From: Agrocybe praecox
Lineage: Eukaryota; Basidiomycota; Agaricomycetes; Agaricales; Agrocybaceae
Length of the DNA: 64,000 bases
Reading direction: 5' to 3'
Assembly: GCA_964017145.1 (NCBI GenBank)
Contig: OZ024845.1
Location: forward strand, 186,001 to 250,000
Part shown: one piece after another, positions 1-9,867 of the stretch
Layout of the letters: every line of letters begins with the position of its first letter
Numbering within the stretch: position 1 is the stretch's first letter
Notes under the pieces: model-generated
Told to the model about the DNA's origin: nothing
Database searches by the model: none
What the model saw: only the letters and a program-made list of their open reading frames with translations
Program-made: the position numbers and the translations under genes

Positions 1-193
1 GTTTCTTGGTTACACGATCTTCTTCCTTCCTCGAGCTGGATTTTCTGAAGAACTCGTTCGGCGATGCGGAAAGGACAGGTTTCTGGAGGAGGAGTTTACG
101 ACCAAATTTCCCATCCGCAGCGCCCTCGTACGCCAAGAGATGAAGAATTACCTGGACAGAGTTCGAGCCAGTGCACCAGGAAGTCTGCAGTGA
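1..193 (+). pseudogene. 3' fragment of a NACHT/NLR-family gene
   Basis: This short open stretch runs in from the left edge and ends at a TGA at 191-193. It encodes the C-terminus of the same family as the intact NLR genes at 25247-27983 and 37654-40136. The shared tail reads GYTIFF followed by Leu-Pro, then a charged loop, then ALVRQEMKNYLDRV and a final PGSLQ. The DNA downstream to about 1637 also matches the DNA downstream of both NLR genes, so it is a third copy of the same duplicated unit. Whether the rest of the gene is intact lies outside the window. It is listed as a fragment only for that reason. Confidence 0.75.
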
Positions 194-239
194 CAGAGCA
201 GGGAAACAGGTATTATTTTCCTTATGGACCTATGTAGAA

Positions 240-1637
240 GAAGATTTTATTACCAGGGAGATCCCACGTACGCTAAAGTTTCCGAAATCAAGCAGATGCA
301 GCTATCATATTTAGGCATTAACATAGTCGCCGGACGCTGGATTTTGACTCCCTCAGACAAGATTTGGCTCCTATGATATAAAACTTGTACATATATAGAC
401 GTAAAATATACAAAATGCCAAGACATTCACTTGAAAGAAAGGAGGGAATACGGTACAGAGCAGGGTTAAATATTATTTCAAATTATTATCAAAGACAGAG
501 GGTGACACGAATGGATGGGGAAAGACGAGTAACAAAACATACACATTGGAAGAAAACAGTCAAAGAAAAGTCGAAAGACAAAGATGCAGTCAAAGTTGAA
601 TGAGGAGCATCGTACTGCATACATGGATAATAAGTACGAATGCCATATTAAGATGACGATATGAAGATGAAGGATAAACTGTAGAAGAGCTGAAAGACTG
701 GATAGAAAAGAAGAGAAGAGAATAACCGCGCACAAGAGAATAAAGGACTCATCGTGTGTGAGTGTCCAGCATGCTACCTATGCAGAAGAGCCAACAAGTA
801 CGTACAAAGCCACAAAAAGGGAGAACGCAGCGTAGGACGAAGAAATAGGAGGAAAGCAGATATCGGTGTAAGTCTGGAGGAACAAGGTTCAGGAAGATTT
901 ATTGCATAGAGATAGACATATAAGTAGAAGAAAAGAGAGAAAAAGATGCCAGGAAACAAAGCGAGGGTGCCATTCGAAAGGATGCAATAGAATGCAAAAC
1001 AAATGAGACGGTAGCTCTGAGAGCAGAGAGCGAGGAACAATAGGGGGAGAAAGATGTGCGATTTGTATACGAACGTCAACGTTCAACTTGAGTGTGGTGT
1101 GTCAATGAGAGATGGCAGAATAAGGGGAAACAGAGATAGGGATGGCAGTGAAGATCATAAGCTACAGCAACAAAAGGAAAAGAATGGATGTCAAGAGACC
1201 AATCTTTGCCCACGCAGCCTAATAAAGCGCACCAGGCCCAAACACTTCCAGAACACCCATAACATGCGTCCAAAACTTAAACGTTTACACGGCTGGGAGC
1301 AACATGCGTAGTTGATGTTGGAAAGGTGCAGGGGGGAATAGCGCTGGTGTGCGTAGTGTTCACGCTCTTGGCGATGAGGATAGTGATTATCTGTTGACGG
1401 TAGTGCGGACGAGAGATGTAGGCAGGGAAGAGGAGTTAGTGAAATATATCAATGTATGCGTCCGTATTCCACCTGAATGTGATATCGGAGACAGAGGTTT
1501 GAGAGTCGAACCTCGAAGTGGGCTATGGGAGGTGGCAACGGCGGGGGCGACATGGAAAGTCATGCGACTATCAAGCACACGTGGTGGCAACGAGCAGGAG
1601 AAGAGGGGCACATAGGAGGGTTGTATTATTACGCTGA
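240..1637 (+). repeat. NLR-downstream repeat block, copy D1
   Basis: This non-coding block resembles 40180-41530 in the same orientation and 25230-23430 in inverse orientation. Shared landmarks are the stretch after the NLR stop (atatacaaaatgccaagac), a CCTCGAAG motif near 1510 and the ggagggttgtattattacgc motif at about 1617-1637, where similarity to the other copies stops abruptly. ORFs here are short, not conserved between copies and overlap on both strands, so I do not call genes. Confidence 0.75.
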
Positions 1638-3515
1638 AAGACGATTTTTCTGTCGGTGATTTATGCTTTGACAATCACACAAAACACAACCAACAACAAA
1701 ATCCAGAGAAAGAGTGGGCTAGACCTAGATAAGACGACTCTCTCCCTGTGAGTTCGGGGGTGGGAATAAAGTTACTTCGTTCCTAAGAAAGGTTTGTTAG
1801 TGTAAAGATCGAATAGGTTTAAAGGTTTGTGATGAGCTTTTGTCCTAGACAAAAGTTTGAGATTGAATAAGAGAGTAGAAATCAAAGTGAACATGTTCCA
1901 CTTTGAAATCAGAGCAAACGTAGAAAAAGAAGAGAATAATCGAAGCTTGGAACGTTTTCCAAGCTATAGAATTGACTGCCGAGACTGAAGATTGACTGAA
2001 TGAATACTGAACTGAAAAATAGCTGGTTGAATCAGTACAATTGTCCTATGGTAGGGGTGTACTTCTTGTCTACTTTACAGGATCTAACTAGCTTTTATAC
2101 TACAAATTCTGCAAGGCATGAGTAATCAATGACAAGTAAGGTTGAAACGAATGACAAAGAATAAGGGGTCAAATGAATAGGCTGACTGAGCAAGTGAGTC
2201 AGGAATGACAAAGGAATGGGCTGAAACGATGGAAAAGAAGGAGAAAACTGTCCATCGCTCGATGAAATGACTAAGAAATGAATAAGAATAAGTAATAAAT
2301 AAAAAAGTTGACTAATGCACAGCAAAGAATGACCAAGCACATCTTCTTGAATGATAAATCAATCATAGTTGACTTGACGATTAGTGAAATCGACGGATGG
2401 AAGGAATCGAGCTATTTCCAGCTGATGGATTGCTATATTTGGCGGATGTAACCTTAGCATAGCCGCGTTGTTGATGTATCAGTTCCCGTGACTCATAGTG
2501 ACTCGTGATAGGCATGTGACATCGAATCATGTGTTTGGAATGATGGTTGCACAGCCGCTTGATGGCCTGGGCTTTGCATGATGTCATTGAAGTCTTTTAA
2601 TAGAGTAGATGGGATGCGACGGATTTAGATAAGTGGTGAATATGCTGTGCCGTTGTATGATGTAAGCGTAGGCATATCTTATCTTCTGTGTGATGCTGAG
2701 GGACACTTGTGATCGTGGAATAGCAATGCGTGGCCTTGTGAATAATGCTGGTGCCGAACTTCTGGTTGTTGATACTGCGAAAACTATGATTCCTCGTTCG
2801 TAATGCACGATTTCCTCGAGGCGAATGATTTTTGATGTGTCGTCCGGCTGAATTCTGTATGTGAAACTGACGGTATCTCCTTCTTGAAAAATATGATCCT
2901 CCGTGTAATGTGTCGCTAACCAATTTTCGCAATTTTCGCTTGCATCAAAAACTCCGGCAATTTGAATGAATGGATATATTGACGCTTTATTGATTTTTCA
3001 AGGTCCAGAAGAATTGACGACATCCTTGGACTGTTGAACAAAGGATTGAACAGAAAGGGAAGACATTTTTCAGAGTTGAACGCGTAAGACGATGAACGTT
3101 GAGAGGAAGGAGTGATTTGTCTTGGATCGTGGCGACGGTTTCATGACTTTAGCCTAGACTGAATAGATTTCGGAAGAATTGGTGCCTTAATGTTGCGATA
3201 GAGCTGTGATGGGAAATTAAAATGGAGAATACAAAAAAGGAAATATTGAAATTTAAAAATAAACGAATGATCTCTTATGCAATTTCAGGTTCGTTCATGT
3301 TCAATCAAATATGATGCATGACATCTACCCGACGCAAAAGAAATCAACCGTCCCCGGTTGGGATGAACATGGAGAACATGAAAAATAAAAGACCAAAACA
3401 AACAAAAAAACAAAAACAAAACAAACAAAATGGGGAAAAGGATTTAGTCGGAGTCGTAGTCTAATGCGGAATAAGTTTCGTTGTCATGATGAATTTCAAA
3501 GTAATCCATGGTGCT
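1638..3515. other. Unassigned region with low-complexity tracts and two hairpins
   Basis: No gene is recognised. At 1882-1906 there is a near-perfect palindrome centred on AACATGTT. At 1944-1965 there is a perfect 9-bp-arm hairpin (AGCTTGGAA, CGTT loop, TTCCAAGCT). From 1970 to 2340 the sequence is rich in short words such as TGACTGAA and GAATGA. On the minus strand about 2584-2890 there is one open stretch with protein-like composition (it begins QEGDTVSFTYRIQPDD) but I do not recognise it. It may belong to the same decayed element as the minus-strand ORFs at 3516-5762. Confidence 0.4.
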
Positions 3516-5762
3516 CTAGTTTGGAATGTGTTGGTATGCTTGTCCAGAAGGTTGTTTCCGTGCTTGAGCATCTAGTTGGAATAGGATAATTCTGATCGCA
3601 TCATATGACATGTCGACTGAGCGAGCAACATAGAGAATAGCTGAAGGAATAGGGATAGTTTTCTGTATCCATGGTACGTGGGGAACTGTCGGATAAATAT
3701 ATGGTGTGAAATACTCTTCAGAAAAGGATCCTTGATTGTTGTGATGAAATGCTAGGGCTTTGTCAATAAGCTGTAATACATTGGTGAATAGTGCCTCCTC
3801 ATAAGGCGATAAAAAAACTGGTCTTCGTTGATCTTCATTGCCTACATAAGGCATAACGTCGGACTGAATGGAGGCAGATTCCTGGGTAACCGTAGCTGAT
3901 TGTCCATTGGATCATGCTGAAATCGTGGAATAACTTGCAATAAAACTGAAGCAGATTGTCCATTTAATCATGCTGAAATTGTCGAATGAAGCTGAAATAA
4001 AAAAAACTGGCAGATTGTCCGTTGGATCATGCAAACATTGTCGAATAAAACTGGAATAGAAACTGGCAGATTGTCCATTGGATCATGCGAAAATTGTTGA
4101 ATAACTTTAGCTTCTTGTGGGAAAATTCCGGAAACAGGCTTGACTTTCTGATCTACTTGCTTGTAGGCTGTGAATGCGGGATTGGGAAGGTCGGATGAAG
4201 CAGATGGGGAAGATTGATCGGAATTTGGAATTGAGTAGGGTTCGGCAGGTTCGGAGATTTCGGAAGGTTTGGCGGATGACATAGACGTTGGGGATTGGTT
4301 TCCAAGCAAAACATTATTGGATTGCATGGAAAAAGTGGCAGAATAACATGATGGTACAATCGGCTCAGGTTCAATATGAAAAGAATCTGAAGAAAAAGAA
4401 AACGGTGAGTCCGATAAGCGATACAACTGATCTACAGTAATTAACGACCTTGGATGTACTCTATAGTCCAATGAATAAGAAAATAAAAATGGATCGAGAG
4501 GAGTGGGGGTATGTTCCAGTTTTACGACATAGTGGTCGTAAAGAGTAGAAGAAAATACATAAGAAGAAGAAGAAGAAGAAAAGGGTTCCAGTTTAACGAC
4601 ATAGTGGTCGCAAACGTAGGAAGAAGAAAAAGACATAGGTTCCAGTTTAACGACATAGGGGTCGCTATAAATAGAAGAAATCAAATCAGAAGCAGACGAG
4701 GCTATGTACAAAGAAGATGAAATCAAATAAATAGGAAGCATATTTGGAGACGAGACAGAATCATAGGTATCGAGAAAAGGAGAAATTGATTTCGAGTCGG
4801 ATTGCATAGATTGATACTGAGGCATTTCGTTTGTTGATGGCTGTGGTATCAAAGGGGCGTATGGATTACATTTCGATTGCATGGTTCACAATGATAGGTT
4901 TGTTCTGAATCAGGAATGCTGGTTCAATATAATCGGAATTGTTTGGGTCTTCAAGGTCCATATCTTTCTCTCCATGTTCGGTGATCTCTGCATCGAGTTG
5001 CAGTATCATCTTGCTATCGAATTCTGTGGAATAGACGAAGCTGGGTGATCGGAACGATTGATGAGTTGGTTCTGGTTCCAAAGGTCGATTTCGGAAATAT
5101 ATTTGTGTCAAGGCATTGCGTCTTGCTGTAGTGAGCTTGGAGATGGCTTCATCGATAAGTTTAATGTAGCCGATATTAGCGTTTTCAGGTTCTGGAAGAA
5201 GACGATAATAATCCATGACTAAATCTGTTTGCGGAATATATCGAGGGGAAGAATAAGGTGGTTGATCGATCGAAATTTCGGAAAGTACGATTTCCTTGTT
5301 GTTATTCATGTTGTTGATCAAAAGCTGGTCGTAGTTTGGTGGGGATGGATGATCAATGATATCAAGAGTCTGGGTTGCGTTGATGAAAGGTAAATCAGAT
5401 GAAAAAGGTCCACAACATTTGGATGGATCTGTATCGGCTCCGACGGGTTNNNNNNNNNNNNNNNNNNNNNNNNNNNNNNNNNNNNNNNNNNNNNNNNNNN
5501 NNNNNNNNNNNNNNNNNNNNNNNNNNNNNNNNNNNNNNNNNNNNNNNNNNNNNNNNNNNNNNNNNNNNNNNNNNNNNNNNNNNNNNNNNNNNNNNNNNNN
5601 NNNNNNNNNNNNNNNNNNNNNNNNNNNNNNNNNNNNNNNNNNNNNNNNNGAGACCTTCCTTGGGACAGTGACGTTCCTTGGGACAAATCTATTTTCTGAA
5701 CTTAATTCTTTCTCTAGGCGCACAAATTTTGGTATATCCATAGTAGCCATAATTATACACAT
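3516..5762 (-). CDS. Unrecognised minus-strand ORF cluster, gap-interrupted; VVKLEP-repeat protein
   Basis: Three minus-strand ORFs lie close together: 4866-5762 (298 aa, interrupted by the assembly gap), 3968-4882 (304 aa, overlapping it by 17 bases) and 3516-3854 (112 aa). All have similar Ser/Pro-rich, acidic composition and contain 'QLDA' type patches, so they may be parts of one gene or one decayed retroelement. The middle ORF has three spaced copies of a D(P/H)YVVKLE motif (DNA at about 4639-4668, 4583-4613 and 4513-4542) separated by Ser-rich linkers, one coded by a GAA microsatellite. I recognise no domain. It could be a real host protein, a gag-like remnant or a frameshifted pseudogene; the gap prevents a decision. 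Confidence 0.35.
5450..5649. other. Assembly gap (200 N)
   Basis: A run of exactly 200 N, so probably a scaffold gap of set or unknown size. It hides the left end of the inverted-repeat element that ends at 6306 and interrupts the minus-strand ORF at 4866-5762. Confidence 0.99.
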
Positions 5763-6306
5763 TCTTTCTAAATATCAGGACTATTGGAAAGCTTGAAGAT
5801 ATTATACGACAGAATTACATCAAAAAAGTAGCTATATTTAGGTGTCCCACTTTGCTTTCACCGAATCCTGCTTGATTTAGTTCTCCTTTTGACCATAATT
5901 TTTGGATCATCTGGAAGCTGCTAATTTTAGCTTTAAAATGCACTTTTAATGACAAAATACGAAGCACATTTGACTGTTTAAATTGTGTGCTAGTATCCGC
6001 GTGACATACAAGTCGGTTGACTGTTGCACAAGCGTGATGGCTGATTGCGTGTGATAGCGCTACGGAATGCCGGTCCGCCTATACTTAGTATAGGCTGTAG
6101 TCACACTGTCCCAAGGAACGTCAAACGTGACATTTTACTTTTCTTAATATTATACCTTTTGCAAACTTTCCACACCGCTCCGTATTCTAATTTTTGGTTT
6201 AGAGGTTCTTCAAGATGTACTAATTAAATCTAGATAGTTTTCTCGACTAAATGTACCACGAGATTCCTAGTTATAAAATGTTGTCCCAAGGAACGTCTCT
6301 ATACTG
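5650..6306. mobile_element. Pogo/Tc1-like non-autonomous element (MITE), left end in gap
   Basis: The right terminus reads ...TGTCCCAAGGAACGTCTCTATACTG followed by a TA dinucleotide (6307-6308). Read inward on the other strand it starts CAGTATAGAGACGTTCC, a CAGT start with TA target as in pogo/Fot1-type elements. The left side, emerging from the gap at 5650, has the matching inverted sequence GAGACCTTCCTTGGGACA followed by a second TTCCTTGGGAC copy. A further inverted copy lies at about 6108-6120, next to a perfect 19-nt palindrome at 6077-6095. No transposase ORF is present. Family placement is an inference from the termini alone. Confidence 0.6.
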
Positions 6307-6387
6307 TAATGATGGCTTTTTTGATTTTTCCGACATTAAGGGCCAATACCGTCACGATATCGACGCGTATGGCACCTAAAAACATTA

Positions 6388-7049
6388 GGGCGTTTCACGT
6401 TGCCGATTTCGAGGTGATTTCGACTCGATTTCGGGTGTTTTTTTTCGTGCGTTTTTTGCACCGCCACATCATTTTTCGAAAATCGCGTCTCGATTTTCAA
6501 GTATGCAAAAGCAGGGTAAGGGCTGCTTTTGCACGGATTTCCTCCCGTTTTTCAGTCGGTTTTTTCAAGAGTTACTTATATAATTATTTATTTCGTATAT
6601 AAATAAAATTATATAGACATCCTCTCCTACAATCCGCCCATTCCCGTCGTGTTTCTGTGAATTCTGATCCGACCACCGAGAATGGCAGCCAGCAAAAGAA
6701 GATCCAAGAGCTCCAATGACAAGCCGGCTTCTGCTGAAGATACAAAAATCAAGAAGAAAAAATATGCTAAGCCAGTTGAAACTTGAATGGTTTAAAAACC
6801 GAGAGTGGACTCATTGCCTCAGAACAATCCAAAATATCGCCTGAAAATCTTCCCGGATTCAACAATACTAACCATTATATTTGAATAAAATTACAAGAAG
6901 AAAAACAGACTGAAAATCGAACGCAATGTGGGGGTTTCACGTTGGAGTGATTTCGAGTCCGCTTTTGGACTTTTTTTCTAAAAATCAGACCGAAAAAAAA
7001 CCCCGAAATCGAGTCGAAATCGCCTCGAAATTGCCAACGTGAACCACCC
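6388..7049. mobile_element. 662-bp TIR element flanked by TA
   Basis: Long terminal inverted repeats of more than 45 bp are visible. The left end begins GGGCGTTTCACGTTGCC and continues TTTCGAGGTGATTTCGACTC. The right end, reverse complemented, begins GGGTGGTTCACGTTGG and continues with nearly the same sequence through CTCGATTTCGGGG. TA dinucleotides flank both ends (6386-6387 and 7050-7051), fitting a TA target duplication. The interior is about 0.55 kb and contains only a 34-codon ORF. It is probably a deletion derivative of a larger transposon. Superfamily is uncertain (Tc1/mariner-like by the TA, but the TIR resembles no element I can name). Confidence 0.7.
6682..6786 (+). pseudogene. Possible transposase N-terminal remnant
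   Basis: A 34-aa ORF inside the 6388-7049 TIR element starts MAASKRRSKSSNDKP and ends in a run of lysines before a TGA. It is strongly basic. Its position near the centre of a TIR element suggests the surviving first codons of a transposase whose catalytic part was deleted. Nothing in 34 residues proves this, and chance is possible. Confidence 0.35.
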
Positions 7050-7319
7050 TATTGGAAATGACTAAAACTACGAAACTTGTTCTCAGTCTCACTCTCTGTG
7101 CTCCTGCTTATTTACCGGTTGAAGGTTGTACCTCTGCTCAGACTGATCGTAACAATGTCAGATGGCTTGCTCTTGTTGATCAATGATACGTGACGTAGAC
7201 CTTTTGTAGATCTTAGTGTGCCATGACAACTTGATTCAAGCCGTCATAATAGACGTCCATAATAGTACTTAAAAGACAGCGACTACTTGACTTAGGGTAT
7301 TACAGAACCACATCCCATT

Positions 7320-8615
7320 ATGTCTTCGCAGGGCGAGGACACCTTCCCCATATCACTTCAAAAATCTCTTATTAGCAGTAACTTAAATTCAACATTGATG
7401 TTTCAATTTCTTATGGGTAAGTAAAGCGTTCATGGAACGTAACGTGGCTGAACAACTATACATAGGAACATATATTGGGTTTTATTTGTTAACCTTTCGA
7501 ATTTATTGTGGGGGTATGCTGCATGAGGGAGGCATGAAATGCTAATCAATCTACAGCACGCAGGTCCCAGCCAGGTCAAAGAGTGGTTACTAGCGTTCTT
7601 ACAGGACTGTTTGTTTGTACTCTTGGAAGTATGATCACGCAATGGATTTATGCAGCTACCTGCTTTGCGGGAGGAGATGCCAACACTAGATTTGATATCT
7701 TTTATTTAACCGCGTTTCTCCAGGCTACGCCTGCAGAAACCATCACAATCGCAATATTAACAGGATTAGGTCAGGTTCTTGCGGATGGTTTACTGGTAAA
7801 TATCGTGTGATCTGTCTTACTTCATCTTGCTGATAACAATTTTAGATATGGCGTTCCTGGCAGCTTTTTCGTCAGCGGAAATACATTACACTTGCATTTA
7901 TGGGTATTTATATTGTTGAAATTGGTAATTCGAGTGTCATAGTGGATTCCAAATTGTACATTGATATCGTTTTGCAGTGATGACCATTACCATAATTCTC
8001 ATGGATTTTCTGTTTTACCTGGACCCACTACGCTATCGGACACATCAATTTGCGCAACAATCGAACATCCTGTTTGCGACTGGCCAGTGCGTAACAGCTG
8101 CAACGAGTATGATTGTGTCAATTGCAATTGGCATGAAAATCTATTCTTCAACAACCATGAATCACAAGGATCGAAGAAAATACATGAAAATTGTTGAAAT
8201 AACAATAGGGTCGTCGGCCTTATACTCCTGCTCAACATTGATGGCAGCAATCACTGAGTTCGCCGATAGTAGTGGCACGCTTTCGCTGTCTGGCGCATCT
8301 GTCTTCAATGCGGACATATATATCAATGCATTTATGAATATCACAACCGTAAGTGGATTATGACTTACCTTTCAAAGGCTTTCTGATCACCCTGAATCGA
8401 TCTGTTAGGCATTTGCACCGACCCTCATGGTTGTCCGTCTAGAATTGACAAACAAGAATTCAACCGAGGAGTTTTCAACCTTGAATATGATCTCAGAACC
8501 GAGTGATAGCGTCGTTAGTGCTTTTGCAGCCGCTCTTCAAGATTACGATAGCTCTGAGACTCAAGAAGTACCTCTTGATGTCAAAAACACCCGAAAACCT
8601 ACTGAAGAAGTCTAA
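7320..8615 (+). CDS. Seven-transmembrane protein (Agaricomycete family), six exons
   Basis: I model six exons: 7320-7416, 7466-7513, 7557-7795, 7846-7924, 7978-8348 and 8409-8615. Total 1041 nt, 346 aa, all junctions GT-AG and in frame, introns 43-60 nt. The product has hydrophobic segments spread along its length, with the sequence ADGLLIWR at the exon 3/4 junction and APTLMVVRLE near the C-terminus, followed by a Ser/Glu-rich cytoplasmic tail. This order (short N-terminus, 'VVTSVL' segment, 'DGLL-WR' motif, APTL-VRL segment) is typical of a large, uncharacterised Agaricomycete 7TM family. The start chosen is the MSSQGED methionine, which keeps the first exon open. Ligand and function are unknown. 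The gene looks intact although transposon debris lies just upstream. Confidence 0.8.
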
Positions 8616-9169
8616 AATATATTCGGTACGGGATACACCTGCAGTATTAATCCCCTTTTTTCAAATTTGGTATTCCCCATAGCTTTTTCCTTGCCTCGGC
8701 GTCGTCCATGGTTCTTATGTTGCAATCATGTATATTTAATCGCACTAATGTCAACATTTCTTCGTATATAATTTACAAGATTCTCTAGAAATTTGATACC
8801 ATAATTGAAGGCATGTTTCGGCTTTAAATCATAGCAATGGACTTTCCCATAACGCCTTGTAAAAACCCCGCGCCAACACGTGAAAGACAAAAAAAAAACA
8901 GTAATTGCGGTCTCCTCTGGCCACATGGAATTTGTTAGGATTCCGATTTCTCTGACTCAGACCCGCTTCTACTCAAAAATTTTATCCTGCGTGCAGTCTA
9001 TTTTACGCCTATATTATAGATATTCCCGTGAGACCACGTTCTCGAGTTGTAATCGATTCAACTTTGATGAATTATATATCTTTAGATAGATAAGATAAGC
9101 TAATCAGAGAGAGAGAGAGACGGTCGGAGTTTGAATCTTCGAATACCGTTTGCCTACGGAATGAGTGAC
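8616..9169. other. Intergenic, no feature recognised
   Basis: AT-rich sequence with a short GA dinucleotide repeat near 9108-9121. No protein family, RNA gene or repeat copy was recognised. Confidence 0.6.
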
Positions 9170-9867
9170 AAACATGAATACCAACTTGCTTGCTCCTTAT
9201 GCCAAATCAAATTGAAGGAGAAGGAAAAAATCTTGCATCAATAAAGTCATGAAGAGGACTCGGAAAAATCAAGAGAAAAATCATGATAATTGATTTGATA
9301 CGACAATTTAGGTCCGTGTGGCAGTGCTCGGCACAATCGGCATGATGCTACTCATGGCATGCGTATACGTACAAACATGGCGTCAACAACGCTCCTGACA
9401 GTGAAACTTGGGAGTCAAGCAGTGTTCATGTTTTAACGAAACGATTCTCCCTGAATTATCAGTAAGATTCGTCGTATTGAGCGCTTACCATAAACTTTTA
9501 GAGCAAAAATTCGGCAAAAATTCGGAATACACAAATAAAATTAGAATGTTCGGCCTCCAAGCTTCAGGATTCAACTTTACCAGGGGCCAGTACGTACTGT
9601 CCCGACCGAAACCCAACAGCCTGCGATTTGTACAAAGCACACACGAAAGATCTAAAAGCAATACGTGAAAAAGGGAAAATGCAAAATTAAGTAAAAGAAA
9701 AATACGGAGAAGAAAGGTAGAAACGACAACTACGACTAAGATAATAAATTATATTATTGGCAGCAGTGAATTATAAGTCATAGAGGTGTTAGTTTTCAGT
9801 TAGTCATTCACATGCGGAGAAAGGAAAAAGAAATCAGGAGAAGAAAAAATAACAATTTCAAAACCCC
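9170..9867 (+). repeat. Left arm of a fold-back duplication
   Basis: This stretch recurs inverted at 13800-14428 and 15787-16060. Matching landmarks are ACCAACTTGCTTG (9182) against its complement near 15890, TCCGTGTGG (9313) near 14415, and the AAACCCAACAGCC segment (9610) near 14160. It continues rightward into the 3' end of carrier copy A, which is also duplicated inverted at 13520-13765. In this arm the sequence is uninterrupted, so it serves as the empty-site reference for the insertion in the right arm. Confidence 0.7.

Noticed and set aside
7057..7185. 42-aa ORF with a signal-peptide-like start (MTKTTKLVLSLTLC)
   Set aside because: Too short, begins at the edge of a TIR element, and the next gene's first exon is accounted for without it.
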